A stretch of 64,000 nt of DNA from Actinomadura rifamycini DSM 43936 (GCF_000425065.1 NZ_AULB01000020.1:1-64000); one strand, 5' to 3'. Positions 1 through 8,408 are shown, counted from the stretch's first letter. The notes: a model not told the origin generated them from the sequence alone. A program made the numbers and translations.

Positions 1-194
1 CCGACGCCGAACTCGGCGCCGAGCTGCGCGAACGTTTCGCCCTTCTTCAAGTACGCCAGCGTCATCAGCGCCTGCATGCCCGCCGTCAGTGCCCGGCCCT
101 TGCTGCCGGCCTGCTTGCGGTGGCGGCCGACGACCCCGGTCACGTACTGCAGCGTCTGACGCGACAACGGCAGCGAAGAACGGTAGAAAAGCAT
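1..194 (-). CDS. IS5-type transposase, N-terminal part (runs off left edge)
   Basis: About 64 codons are visible, starting at an ATG at 194 and running leftwards out of the window without a stop. The translation starts MLFYRSSLPLS and continues with a helix-turn-helix-like stretch (GRHRKQAGSKGRALTAG, then a LKKGETFAQLGAEFGV segment). This resembles the HTH entry domain of IS5/DDE-superfamily transposases of actinomycetes. The DDE catalytic part would lie outside the window, so I cannot say whether the gene is intact. Positions 195-296 hold no gene. The many transposon remnants in the next 2.4 kb support a mobile-element context. Confidence 0.6.
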   Translation of the reverse strand, partial: MLFYRSSLPLSRQTLQYVTGVVGRHRKQAGSKGRALTAGMQALMTLAYLKKGETFAQLGAEFGV

Positions 195-296
195 GTGAAG
201 CCTCTGGTGGGATCGGGCGGTGGTGAGAGACCACCCGTCCTACCAGGGGTTCTTTACGTTCCGGGGCCCGCCACACCGCCCGCGATCATGATGTGA

Positions 297-692
297 TCAC
301 CCCCCGCAGGACGCTGCTGGAAAAGGTTCAGTGGGTGGGACCGCGTTGGCTACCACGTCGAGAAGGTCGGCGTAAAACTGCACTTCGACGTAAACTCGCG
401 GCTGGCGGCCGTCGCCAGCGATATGCGGACCGGTCCTCAGGTAACGCTGGACGGCGTCGATTTGGTGGCGCGGGTGCCGTCGGTCATGGAGCGGTGGGTC
501 GAGGACTACGTCACCGCCAAGGGCTTACCTTTCTACTATGGTGGCAACTATTCCCCCGGGTCGCCCGACCTCGGGTTCTACCTACTGGTCCAGCGGGCCG
601 GAGACCGCCTCCTCACCCGCCCTCTCATGTTCAACGAGGTGGTTGCCGACAACAGTGAACTGATTCCCCGCATCGAATGGTCAATCGTCTAA
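297..692 (+). pseudogene. 5'-truncated ORF of unknown function
   Basis: The reading frame is open from 297 to the TAA at 690-692 and encodes about 131 residues. It has no ATG or GTG before the ATG at 423, yet the protein-like text starts well upstream (GWDRVGYHVEKVGVKLHFD). The real start has therefore probably been lost, which suits a fragment cut by insertion or deletion. The 3' part reads MERWVEDYVTAKG and ends PRIEWSIV. I do not recognise the family. An ATG-started 89-residue protein (423-692) is the alternative. Transposase fragments lie on both sides. Confidence 0.45.
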
Positions 693-860
693 AGACCGTG
701 TCTTGCGCGGTGGGTTTGATTAGGCGCTTGTAGCAGGTAGGGGAAGCGAGATCGAGAAGGGCCAGGTAGCTGCGGGCGTTGCGTTCGTAGCGCGGGGACA
801 GGATCCAGTAGCCGGTCAGCCAGGAGATGGCGCGCGCAATCCAGCTGACGGTGGTAGTTC
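691..860 (-). pseudogene. Transposase C-terminal remnant
   Basis: Read leftwards, one frame gives TVSWIARAISWLTGYW, then LSPRYERNARSYLALLDLA and CYKRLIKPT. This is the usual C-terminal end of IS5-type (DDE_Tnp_1) transposases, normally ...SWLTGYRRLSPRYER...YKRL. There is no start codon, and the catalytic part is missing because the metallo-hydrolase gene lies immediately beyond. It is a dead fragment whose exact ends cannot be fixed by eye. It is about 0.5 kb from the transposase start at the window edge and may or may not be the same element. Confidence 0.6.
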
Positions 861-867
861 CCGGTTG

Positions 868-1704
868 CTAGCGGGGTGCCCCGTCGCGCTCGTCTCTTTG
901 GGTGAGGCGCTGGAGTTGCCCTTCGTGCACGTCGCTCACCCACTCCCAGCCGGGCTTGGCCGATGGACCGACCCGTGGGTCGGCGGGGTCTTGGCCGTTC
1001 CGCAACGCCAGTACGTACGCCCGATCCCGGTCGATCCGTTCCTGTACCTGGTCGGCTCCGCCGACGGAACCGTGGCCCGGGACGACGACATCGACGTCGC
1101 CCGCCACGCCCTCCAGCAGCCGCAGCGCGGTGAGGTGGTCCTCGATCGGGTTCGCGGTAGCGCCCAGATTGAGCATCGGAACCAGGACATCAGAAAGCAT
1201 GTCGCCGGCGACGAGAACCCCACGTTCCTCGATCAACAGCGCCGCGTGGCCCGGGGCATGCGCTTGATGCTCAATGATCCGGACTTGAGGGCCCTCCCAA
1301 GGAATGTACGTGGTTTCGGCGGGCAGGCCGGTGATGAGGCCGAGTAGTTCCAGCGGTACCTGACCGGCGATTTCCGTTTCGAGTAGGTGATCGGCGATGC
1401 GGGCCTTCGCGCCCGAGTCCGACAGTTCCGCTGCGATAGTTGCTGCGCAGCGCGCCGTGCCGTAACGGGGAGCTGCGCCGAGGCGGGTGTGCCAGAGCAG
1501 GTGATCCCAATCCGGATGCGTGGAAAACCCTGCCACAACGGACTCGCCCAACTCGCGAAGGTCGTTCGCCAGGCAGTCGAGCTCGGAGCCGGTCACCCCG
1601 GGGTCGATGAGCAAAACACCGGACCGACCCTGCACCACAACGGCGTTGCTCTGCACGAACTCGCTCTCGTGGACCAGCACACCCTCCGCGACCTGCCTCA
1701 GCAC
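868..1704 (-). CDS. MBL-fold metallo-hydrolase
   Basis: A 278-residue metallo-beta-lactamase-fold hydrolase. Around residues 63-68 it reads HPDWDH, a variant of the HxHxDH zinc motif in which the second His is Asp. Later metal positions are visible in HAPGHAALL, AGDMLSD and PGHGSVG. A two-metal hydrolase site is expected, but the substrate is unknown. I used the GTG at 1704 because it overlaps the stop of a short upstream ORF (1698-1775) that has the only good ribosome site, so translation is probably coupled. Transposase remnants border it, so it may be part of acquired DNA. Confidence 0.75.
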   Translation of the reverse strand: MLRQVAEGVLVHESEFVQSNAVVVQGRSGVLLIDPGVTGSELDCLANDLRELGESVVAGFSTHPDWDHLLWHTRLGAAPRYGTARCAATIAAELSDSGAKARIADHLLETEIAGQVPLELLGLITGLPAETTYIPWEGPQVRIIEHQAHAPGHAALLIEERGVLVAGDMLSDVLVPMLNLGATANPIEDHLTALRLLEGVAGDVDVVVPGHGSVGGADQVQERIDRDRAYVLALRNGQDPADPRVGPSAKPGWEWVSDVHEGQLQRLTQRDERDGAPR

Positions 1705-1775
1705 GAGCAGCCGCCGTCCGGCCCGACGGTGCGGCCGCCAGGCGAGACGCTCATCGAACGCGAAACGCTGCGCAT
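1698..1775 (-). CDS. 25-residue leader ORF before the metallo-hydrolase
   Basis: Preceded by AAGGAGG a few bases before the ATG at 1775, this ORF encodes a short Ser/Arg/Gly-rich peptide (MRSVSRSMSVSPGG, ending CSC). Its TGA (1700-1698) overlaps the GTG start of the metallo-hydrolase (1704-1702). The strong ribosome site serves this ORF and not the hydrolase itself. It may be a translational-coupling leader, or the original N-terminus of the hydrolase separated by a one-base frameshift. No function is recognisable. Confidence 0.4.
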   Translation of the reverse strand: MRSVSRSMSVSPGGRTVGPDGGCSC

Positions 1776-2029
1776 CAAAAGACCTCCTTGGTCACGGGTA
1801 CGACACTAAGACCACCGGACACCGCAGAACTCATCGCGACCCCACGGGAAAGACCCGGAACCACATCCAGCCGGATACCGACGAGACCGGTACCCGAGAG
1901 CGCCGACGTCCCGAGCAGGCCCAGGGGCGGTGAAGTCGATGTCCTTCAGCATCGGGTCGGGGACGAGTGCCTCGATCGACGTCACTCACGTGGGCCCTTC
2001 CCAGGCCGTCGCCCCTTCGGACTTACTGA

Positions 2030-2396
2030 ATCTGCCTTTCCTGCTGGGGCGCTGAATCCGGCTGGTTGGCGAGGTGCTCTCGGCGGTAATGAGAGTCCTG
2101 TGGACGACGCCCGCCCGAGACCTTCACGCCGGCTGCGATGGTGCGGATGGACTCGCCGCGCCCGCGGCGGGCGAGGATGGCGGCGCGTTCGTCGGCGTCC
2201 ACTCCTGGTTGACGTCCGCCGACCAGGGCCACGGGCGCGGGCGGGCCGCCGTCAGGCTGGGCCGGTCCTCGATGGCGTGCTTGCCGCTGATCTTTTCCTC
2301 GAACACCCGGATGCAGTCCACTGCGGCAAGGGCGTCGTGCTGCCGGTCAGTGTTCTGCTTGTCGGTGCTGACGCGGACCATGCTGGCCAGGGCCAC
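2030..2396 (-). pseudogene. Serine recombinase (resolvase) with internal deletion
   Basis: The N-terminal end reads MVRVSTDKQNTDRQHDALA followed by FEEKISGKHAIEDRPSLTAA, the start of a resolvase/invertase-type serine recombinase with the catalytic Ser in RVST. The next recognisable text, in another frame, is VGGRQPGVDADERAAILARR and then GESIRTIAAGVKVS. That is the C-terminal helix-turn-helix end. Roughly 100 or more central residues are missing, and a further frame change falls near VVHRTL. The gene cannot make a functional recombinase. Confidence 0.7.
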
Positions 2397-2845
2397 CCGA
2401 ACCCGACCACGGCTTCCAAGCCTGTTACCGCACCAAACGCGCGACCCCTGGAACGAGAGAAGGGATGGACCTGGATCCCTTGTCCTCGTTAAATGACTTC
2501 ACCCTGCCCTGGTGTTGGACCGGGCCACCCCGATCACGGTGCCGACGGTCGCGGCGGCGTCTCCGCAGTGCTGCAAGTACGTGTGAGTGGCACCGGCCGA
2601 TCAGCCAACTCCGCCTGCGCACCGAGCCGCGACCTACGGGCTGGAGCCGATCGTGGTCCGGTGGCGACGACGGGCGACGCCGTCCACACGATGCGCGGTC
2701 TCTGGGTGTTTGCTGTGAAAAGAGCCGGTGCGGCGTGGGTGGATGGGCGGTGTGCCTCCCGGTAGTCGGGTGTCGCGGGCCGGGCTCACATGGTTCTCCC
2801 AGGAGTACTCAGAAACCGGCCATATCGCCCAATCATGATCTGGCC
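2397..2845. other. Gene-free stretch before the ABC exporter
   Basis: Open frames exist here (for example a long in-frame extension upstream of the ABC ATPase), but none has protein-like composition, a ribosome site or a recognisable family. It probably holds degraded mobile-element DNA plus the promoter of the exporter operon. I see no terminator or clear operator. The shorter gap at 1776-2029 is likewise empty, apart from the ribosome site of the 25-residue leader. Confidence 0.5.
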
Positions 2846-3760
2846 ATGACAGGAATCGAGATACAGGGGCTGACCAAGCGCTACGGGGCCGACACCGTGG
2901 TGGACGACGTGTCGTTCACCGTCGAGCCCGGACAGGTGACCGGGTTCCTCGGGCCGAACGGCGCCGGCAAGTCGACGACGATGAGGATGATCATGGGTCT
3001 GGCCGCTCCCACCCGGGGGTCGGTCACCATCGGCGGGCGCCGCTACCGCGACCTGCCCGTGCCGCTGACCGAGGTGGGGGCGCTGCTGGACGCGGGGGCC
3101 GTCCACGGTGGCCGGAAGGCGTACGACCACCTGCTGGCGCTGGCCGCCGGCAACGGCCTTCCCCGGCGCCGGGTGGACGAGGTGCTGGCCAGTACCGGAA
3201 TCGAGAGTGCGGCCGGGAAGCGGGCCGGGGGCTTCTCGCTCGGCATGCGGCAGCGGCTCGGCATCGCGGCGGCGCTGCTCGGCGACCCGCGGGTGTTGAT
3301 TTTCGACGAGCCGGTGAACGGGCTCGACCCCGAGGGGATCCGCTGGGTCCGGGACTTCATGCGTTCGCTCGCCCGCGAGGGAAGGGCGGTGCTGGTGTCC
3401 AGCCACCTCATGAGCGAGATGGCGCAGACCGCCGACCACCTGGTCGTCATCGGCCGCGGCCGGCTCATCGCCGACACCGGCATGAGCGCGTTCCTGCGTG
3501 CCAACGGGGAGGGCACCGTGCTCGTCCGCACGCCCGATCCGGGTTCCTTCGCGGTCCAGTTGACCGCGGCCGGCGCCACCGTGCGGGAAGGGCCGGAAGC
3601 CTCGCTGGTCGTGTCCGGCATGACCGGTGAAGAGATCGGCAGGCTCGCCGCCTACCACGGCGTCGTGCTCGGCGAGCTCGCGCCGCAGCGGCCCTCGCTG
3701 GAGGACGCCTTCATGGAACTGACCAAGGACAGCATCGAGTACCAGGGAGCATCGGCATGA
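2846..3760 (+). CDS. ABC transporter ATP-binding protein (ABC-2 exporter type)
   Basis: A 304-residue ATPase. Walker A is GPNGAGKST near residue 38, the signature is FSLGMRQR, Walker B is VLIFDEPVNGLDP, and the switch His is in SSHLMSE. The C-terminal 90 residues are the extension common to antibiotic or bacitracin-type exporters. The ATG at 2846 (MTGIEIQGLTKRYG) is chosen because homology begins there; the frame is open for 380 bases upstream without protein-like sequence. The stop overlaps the permease ATG (ATGA), so the pair is co-translated. The two-component system downstream suggests inducible export of a toxic or signalling compound. Confidence 0.93.
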   Translation: MTGIEIQGLTKRYGADTVVDDVSFTVEPGQVTGFLGPNGAGKSTTMRMIMGLAAPTRGSVTIGGRRYRDLPVPLTEVGALLDAGAVHGGRKAYDHLLALAAGNGLPRRRVDEVLASTGIESAAGKRAGGFSLGMRQRLGIAAALLGDPRVLIFDEPVNGLDPEGIRWVRDFMRSLAREGRAVLVSSHLMSEMAQTADHLVVIGRGRLIADTGMSAFLRANGEGTVLVRTPDPGSFAVQLTAAGATVREGPEASLVVSGMTGEEIGRLAAYHGVVLGELAPQRPSLEDAFMELTKDSIEYQGASA

Positions 3761-4581
3761 GCTCGCCCGCGACGACGACCGTCGGCACGCCCGCCACCGG
3801 GCACAGGGTGGGCTTCACCCACTCCCTGCGCGCCGAGTGGATCAAGCTGCGCAGCCTCCGCTCCACCTGGTACACGCTGGCCTTCCTCTTCCTGGTCGGG
3901 CCCGGCATCACCTTCCTCGCCATGAGCTCCGCGGGTGAGGGGTACTCGGCGCTGACGGCCGAGGAAAAGCGGTCGTGGGATCCGGTCGGCCTCAGCCTGA
4001 GGTCGTTCATCGTCGCCCAACTGATCGTCAGCGTGCTGGGCATCCTGGTCGTCACCTCCGAGTTCGCGACCGGCCTGATGCAAACGTCGCTGGCCGCCAC
4101 GCCCCGCAGGCACCGGCTGCTGGCCGCCAAGACGGTGGTGGCCGCCGCGCTGGCGTGGGCGGCGGGCCAGTTGCTGATGCTCGCCTCGCTCCTCCTCGGC
4201 CAGTCCCTTCTGGCGGCGCAGGACGTGCCGTACGCGAAGCTCGGCGATCCGGGTGTGCTGTCCGCGGTGGCGGGCGGGGGGCTCTATCTCGCGGCGATCG
4301 CGCTGCTCGCGGTCGGCCTCGGCACGATCATGCGGGCCACGGCGGGAGCGCTGGCCAGCCTGGTGGGGGTCGTGCTGCTGGTGCCGGCCCTCGCGGAAAT
4401 GTTCCCCTCCTGGCTCCAGGGCCTCTTCGACTTCTGGCCGACCCTGGGCGGAGCCGCGGTGCTCGCCGGCGTCCCGGATCCCGAGTACCCGCACCCCTGG
4501 CTGAACCTGTTCGGGATGTTCCTCGGGGCGGCCGCCGTCCTGGCCGTCGCGTTCGCCGTTTTCCGGCGCCGGGACGTGTGA
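3757..4581 (+). CDS. ABC-2 type permease
   Basis: A 274-residue membrane protein with about six hydrophobic segments. The first is near residues 40-58 (TLAFLFLVGPGITFLAM) and the last is near the C-terminus (FGMFLGAAAVLAVAFAVF). The cytoplasmic N-terminus contains SLRAEWIKLRSLRSTWYT, typical of ABC-2 permeases of Gram-positive exporters. The start overlaps the stop of the ATPase gene by four bases. It should pair with that ATPase as a full exporter; the substrate is unknown. Confidence 0.88.
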   Translation: MSSPATTTVGTPATGHRVGFTHSLRAEWIKLRSLRSTWYTLAFLFLVGPGITFLAMSSAGEGYSALTAEEKRSWDPVGLSLRSFIVAQLIVSVLGILVVTSEFATGLMQTSLAATPRRHRLLAAKTVVAAALAWAAGQLLMLASLLLGQSLLAAQDVPYAKLGDPGVLSAVAGGGLYLAAIALLAVGLGTIMRATAGALASLVGVVLLVPALAEMFPSWLQGLFDFWPTLGGAAVLAGVPDPEYPHPWLNLFGMFLGAAAVLAVAFAVFRRRDV

Positions 4582-4644
4582 CGATTTACCAGGGTTCGGG
4601 TGCCAAGCGTCCATATCCTGGCTGACATGGGAGGGGCGGGGGCG

Positions 4645-5355
4645 ATGACATCCAGGGGCGGTGACGAGCGGCTGCTGGTAGTAGATGACGAGGACACCGT
4701 CCGTGAGTTGCTCTCGGCGACGCTGCGTTTCGCGGGTTTCCAGGTGACCTCCGCGGCGGACGCCGCCGAGGCGGTCGCCGCGGCCACCGCGGAGCCTCCC
4801 GATCTGGTGCTGCTCGACGTCATGCTGCCGGACATGGACGGCTTCGAGGTGGTCCGGCGGCTGCGCGAACTGAGCCTCCCGGGCCGGGTCGGGCCGGTCC
4901 CGGTCCTGTTCCTCACCGCGCGTGATCAGCAGGCCGACAAGGTCACCGGGCTGTCCCTGGGGGCCGACGACTACGTGACCAAGCCGTTCGACCTGGAGGA
5001 ACTGATCGCCAGGATCCGCGCGATCCTCCGCCGCACCACCGGTCACCAGGCGGACGTCCTGCGGGTGGGCGAGCTCGCGCTGGACGTGGAGGGGCACCAG
5101 GTGACGCGGGCGGGGCGGCCCGTCCGCGTCTCTCCCACCGAGCTGCGGTTGTTGCGCTTCCTGATGGAGAACGCCGGGCGCGTGGTGTCCAAGGCGCAGA
5201 TCCTCGATCGGGTGTGGCACTACGACTTCGGCGGCGACGCCAGCATTGTCGACACCTACATCTCGTATCTGCGGCGCAAGGTCGACACCGGGGAACCCAA
5301 GCTCATCCATACCGTCCACGGCGTGGGCTACGTGCTCCGCGAGTCCCGGAGGTGA
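4645..5355 (+). CDS. OmpR-family response regulator
   Basis: A 236-residue regulator. The receiver domain has the acidic pair D14/D15, phospho-acceptor D58 (LVLLDVMLPDMDGF), T91 and K113. A winged-helix DNA-binding domain follows from about residue 140 and ends TVHGVGYVLRE. The ATG at 4645 has GGGAGGGG eight bases upstream; in-frame GTG 4600 and ATG 4627 are less likely. It is followed within a few bases by its kinase and probably controls the exporter genes just upstream. Confidence 0.92.
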   Translation: MTSRGGDERLLVVDDEDTVRELLSATLRFAGFQVTSAADAAEAVAAATAEPPDLVLLDVMLPDMDGFEVVRRLRELSLPGRVGPVPVLFLTARDQQADKVTGLSLGADDYVTKPFDLEELIARIRAILRRTTGHQADVLRVGELALDVEGHQVTRAGRPVRVSPTELRLLRFLMENAGRVVSKAQILDRVWHYDFGGDASIVDTYISYLRRKVDTGEPKLIHTVHGVGYVLRESRR

Positions 5356-5360
5356 GGGAT

Positions 5361-6821
5361 GTGCTCAGCCGGTTCTCGCTGCGGGCCAGGCTGCTGCTGC
5401 TCACCGCGTGCCTGCTGCTGGCAGGACTGACCCTCGTCAGCGCGGTCGTCTCCGACCACCTGGAGCGCTACCAGCTCGGCCGGATCGACGGCCAACTGCG
5501 CTCGCTGACCGCGATCATCGCCCGCCTGCCGTCCACCGGTCCGTCCCCGGCCGGAAACCTCCGCGACCGCAGCGACCTCCTCGACCCCGCGCTCGACCTG
5601 GTCGGCGCCCCCTACCTGGTGTACCTGGACCCGAACGGCGCGGTGGTGTGGGGCGCCCGCTCCACCAGGCTGGGCACCGCCGCCCTGCCGCCACCCGGCG
5701 AGCTGCGCGCGATCCCCACCAACGGAACGGACGTGACCCTGCGGGCCGCCGACGGCTCGGGGCGCTGGCGCGCCGTCGCCCGCCCGACCGCCGGATGGGA
5801 CGGGACGGTGATCGCCTCCGCGCCCCTCACGGAGGCCGACGCCACCATCGCCAGGCTCCGGACCAGCAGCCTGGTCAGCGGTGCGGCGCTGCTCGTCCTG
5901 CTGACGGCGGTCGGCTGGTTCGCCCTCGGCCGGGGCCTGCGCCCGCTGCGCCGGATCGAGCACACGGCCGCCGCGATCGCCGGTGGCGACCTCACCCGGC
6001 GCGTGCCCGGGATCGCCCCGCCGAGCACGGAGATCGGGCACCTCGCGGCGTCCCTCAACACCATGCTCGGCCAGCTCGAACAGGCCTTCGCCGACCGGGC
6101 CGCGTACGAGGCCCGGATGCGCGCCTTCGTCTCGGACGTCAGTCACGAGCTGCGCACCCCGCTCTTCGTCATCAAGGGCTCGACCGACCTCTACCGGATG
6201 GGCGGGCTGCCCGGCCGCGCCGACGTCGACGAGGCGATGCGGCGCATCGACCGCGAGGCCGCGAGGCTCACCGCCCTCACCGAGGACCTGCTGCTTCTCG
6301 CCAGGCTGGACGAGGCGCCGGAAGGGCAGCTCGACCGTGCCCCGATGGACCTGCGCACCCTGGCCAACGACGCCCGGCACGACCTTCGCGCCCTGGACCC
6401 GTCCCGTCCGGTCGACCTCACCGGGCCGGGCGGCACCGGGACGCCCGGCCCGGCCCCCGTCCACGCCGACGAGTCCCGGCTACGGCAGGTCGTCACCAAC
6501 CTCGTCGGCAACGCCGCCGCCCACACCCCGCCGGGCACCCCCGTCCGTATCGGGGTCGGCACGGTGAACGGTCAAGCCGTGTTGGAGGTCGCCGACGAGG
6601 GCCCGGGAATGACGTCCGAGCAGGCCGATCGAGTCTTCGACCGCTTCTACCGTACCGACCGCTCCCGAACCCACGCGGACGGCGCCAACGCCGGACTCGG
6701 CCTGCCCATCGCCCGCTCCCTGGCCCGAGCCCACGGCGGCGATGTCGAACTGGAGACCACCTTGGGCGAGGGTGCCCGCTTCCGCCTGACACTGCCACTT
6801 CTGGACGCTCAGCAGGCGTAG
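5361..6821 (+). CDS. Sensor histidine kinase
   Basis: A 486-residue membrane kinase. TM1 spans about residues 11-30, followed by a roughly 130-residue extracytoplasmic sensor and TM2 (LVSGAALLVLLTAVGWFALG). A HAMP linker (RGLRPLRRIEHTAAAIAGG) precedes the HisKA box SDVSHELRTPL. The ATPase domain has N-box NLVGNAAAH, G1 DEGPG, F-box DRFYR and G2 GLGLPIA. GTG 5361 has GGAGG eight bases upstream; GTG 5352, overlapping the regulator stop, is an alternative. It should phosphorylate the adjacent response regulator. Confidence 0.92.
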   Translation: MLSRFSLRARLLLLTACLLLAGLTLVSAVVSDHLERYQLGRIDGQLRSLTAIIARLPSTGPSPAGNLRDRSDLLDPALDLVGAPYLVYLDPNGAVVWGARSTRLGTAALPPPGELRAIPTNGTDVTLRAADGSGRWRAVARPTAGWDGTVIASAPLTEADATIARLRTSSLVSGAALLVLLTAVGWFALGRGLRPLRRIEHTAAAIAGGDLTRRVPGIAPPSTEIGHLAASLNTMLGQLEQAFADRAAYEARMRAFVSDVSHELRTPLFVIKGSTDLYRMGGLPGRADVDEAMRRIDREAARLTALTEDLLLLARLDEAPEGQLDRAPMDLRTLANDARHDLRALDPSRPVDLTGPGGTGTPGPAPVHADESRLRQVVTNLVGNAAAHTPPGTPVRIGVGTVNGQAVLEVADEGPGMTSEQADRVFDRFYRTDRSRTHADGANAGLGLPIARSLARAHGGDVELETTLGEGARFRLTLPLLDAQQA

Positions 6822-6842
6822 CCTGCCACCAGGTCGCCCGGT

Positions 6843-6877
6843 GCACCGTCGAGCGGTGGTCGGCGCACCGACGGTGC
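6843..6877 (+). terminator. Possible terminator hairpin after the kinase gene
   Basis: GCACCGTCG (6843-6851) pairs perfectly with CGACGGTGC (6869-6877) across a 17-base loop, 22 bases after the kinase stop. There is no U-run, as is common in high-GC actinomycetes. The position fits the end of the exporter/two-component operon. The gap between 6878 and the HxlR stop at 7047 holds no gene I can support. Confidence 0.4.
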
Positions 6878-7046
6878 CGCGCCGCCTTGTCGGTACAGGC
6901 CGGTCTCAGGTTCTCCGTCACTGATTCTTCGACGTAGTGATTCTGTCAACCCTCGCATCGTGGTCGGCATGGGATTACGCGGAGAGCAACTCAAACACCA
7001 CTCCGCTGGATGTGACCCGCATGAGGTTGAGCCGCTGGTCGTGGTG

Positions 7047-7442
7047 TCAGCGCGGGGCTCGCTGGTCGTAGTCGCGCTGACGCGCTTGGATTTCGGAGGC
7101 GTTCGCGACGGTCCAGTCGTAGAGGTGGGCGAACGGCTCGCGCAGGGATTCGCCGAGGGAGGTCAGCGAGTATTCGACACCCACCGGCGAGGTCGGCAGC
7201 ACGCGGCGTTCGATCATGCCGTTGCGTTCGAGGCGGCGCAAGGTCTGCGTGAGGACGCGTTGCGTGATGCCGTCGAGGCGGCGCTTGATCTCGTTGAATC
7301 GGCGTGGTTCGACCAGGACCGCCATCACCATCATCGACCACTTGTCGGCGATCTGATCGAGGATCGGCCGGCTCGGACAGTCGGACCGGAACACGATGTC
7401 GTGCTCGGCGATGGTCCGGTAGACGGCCTCGGAAGTCGCCAT
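7047..7442 (-). CDS. HxlR-family transcriptional regulator
   Basis: A 131-residue winged-helix protein with the family hallmarks: CPSRPILDQIADKWSMMVM near the N-terminus, RRFNEIKRRLDGITQRVLTQ (recognition helix), and LERNGMIERRVLPTSPVGVEY (wing). ATG 7442 has GGAGG eight bases upstream and is preferred over GTG 7457. It is divergent from the enoyl-CoA hydratase at 7563, with a 39-base dyad in the shared gap, so it probably controls that gene and perhaps itself. The inducer is unknown; many HxlR proteins sense reactive electrophiles through an N-terminal Cys. Confidence 0.9.
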   Translation of the reverse strand: MATSEAVYRTIAEHDIVFRSDCPSRPILDQIADKWSMMVMAVLVEPRRFNEIKRRLDGITQRVLTQTLRRLERNGMIERRVLPTSPVGVEYSLTSLGESLREPFAHLYDWTVANASEIQARQRDYDQRAPR

Positions 7443-7512
7443 AGCGGTATCCTCCACGATCCCTAGGATGCCTGAAGTGCGTTATTGACGCAGGTCAGAG
7501 ACAGTTTCACAG

Positions 7513-7551
7513 TAGGTATACAGCAGGAACCAGAGTCCTGCCAGATACCTA
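7513..7551. promoter_or_regulatory. Nested 39-base dyad between hxlR-type gene and hydratase gene
   Basis: Outer arms TAGGTAT (7513-7519) and ATACCTA (7545-7551) and inner arms GCAGGA (7523-7528) and TCCTGC (7536-7541) share one centre at about 7532. The right edge overlaps the ribosome site AGGAG (7551-7555) of the hydratase. It could be a regulator-binding site for the divergent HxlR protein, or an mRNA hairpin that hides the ribosome site. Confidence 0.6.
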
Positions 7552-7562
7552 GGAGAAAAGCC

Positions 7563-8408
7563 ATGGGCCACGACGCGTACCAGACCTTGCGGGTCAGCCG
7601 GAAGGACGGAGTCGCGCACGTCACGATCGACAACCCGCCGGTCAACGTCCTCAGCGTCGCGGTCATGACCGATGTGCGGCGGCTGCTCACCGCGCTGGCC
7701 GGCGACGACGGCGTACGCGTGATCGTGTTCGGCAGTGCGGACCCTGACTTCTTCCTCGCCCACGTCGACATGACCGCCACCCCGGACGCCCTCGCCGAAC
7801 TCATGGCCGACCTGCCGGACGGCGTCAACGTCTTCCAGGCCGTCGGGGAGCAGCTACGCCGCCAGCCTCAGGTGACCATCGTCAAGCTCGCGGGCAAGGC
7901 GCGCGGCGGCGGTGCCGAGTTCGTCGTGGCCGCGGACATGGCCTTCGCGGCGATCGACAAGGCCGGGCTCGGCCAGGTCGAAGCCCTCATGGGCATCGTC
8001 CCCGGCGGCGGCGCTACGCAGTACCTCAGCGAGCGCGTCGGCCGAAACCGTGCCTTGGAAATCGTGCTCGGTGCCGACCTGATGGACGCCGAGACCGCCG
8101 AGCGGTACGGCTGGATCAACCGAGCCGTCCCCGCCGACCAGCTCGACGAGTTCGTCGACCGCCTCGCCGGTAACATCGCCGCGCTGCCCGACGGCGTCGT
8201 CGCCGCAGCCAAGCGCACCATCGTCCCCCACGATCATGCTGATGGCCTGGCGCGGGAAAACGATGCTTGGGCCGGGCTCGTATTCCGCCCCACCACGGCA
8301 CAGCTCATGGGCGCCGGGCTGGCCAACGGTGCCCAGACCCGGGACGGCGAACAGGACCTCGAGGGTCTGTTCCGCAATCTCGCCGGGCAGATGAATAAGC
8401 GCCTGTGA
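7563..8408 (+). CDS. Enoyl-CoA hydratase/isomerase family protein
   Basis: A 281-residue crotonase-fold protein. The N-terminal strand reads AHVTIDNPPVNVLS and the oxyanion-hole region KARGGGAEFVVAADMAF. A candidate acid Glu lies in GQVEALMGIVPGGG. Length and layout match the family, but the second oxyanion region is atypical, so the exact substrate is unclear. ATG 7563 follows AGGAGAAAAG. The only partner is the divergent HxlR gene, suggesting a single inducible enzyme. Downstream it converges on a TetR gene across a 100-base gap. Confidence 0.88.
   Translation: MGHDAYQTLRVSRKDGVAHVTIDNPPVNVLSVAVMTDVRRLLTALAGDDGVRVIVFGSADPDFFLAHVDMTATPDALAELMADLPDGVNVFQAVGEQLRRQPQVTIVKLAGKARGGGAEFVVAADMAFAAIDKAGLGQVEALMGIVPGGGATQYLSERVGRNRALEIVLGADLMDAETAERYGWINRAVPADQLDEFVDRLAGNIAALPDGVVAAAKRTIVPHDHADGLARENDAWAGLVFRPTTAQLMGAGLANGAQTRDGEQDLEGLFRNLAGQMNKRL

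Noticed and set aside
1-2400. A complete composite transposon at the left end
   Set aside because: No matched terminal inverted repeats or target duplications could be found, and the transposase pieces are partial.
3652-5319. A 555-codon minus-strand frame opposite the ABC permease and response regulator
   Set aside because: Composition (Gln/Arg/His-rich, no hydrophobic core) and antisense position to conserved domains show it is not a gene.
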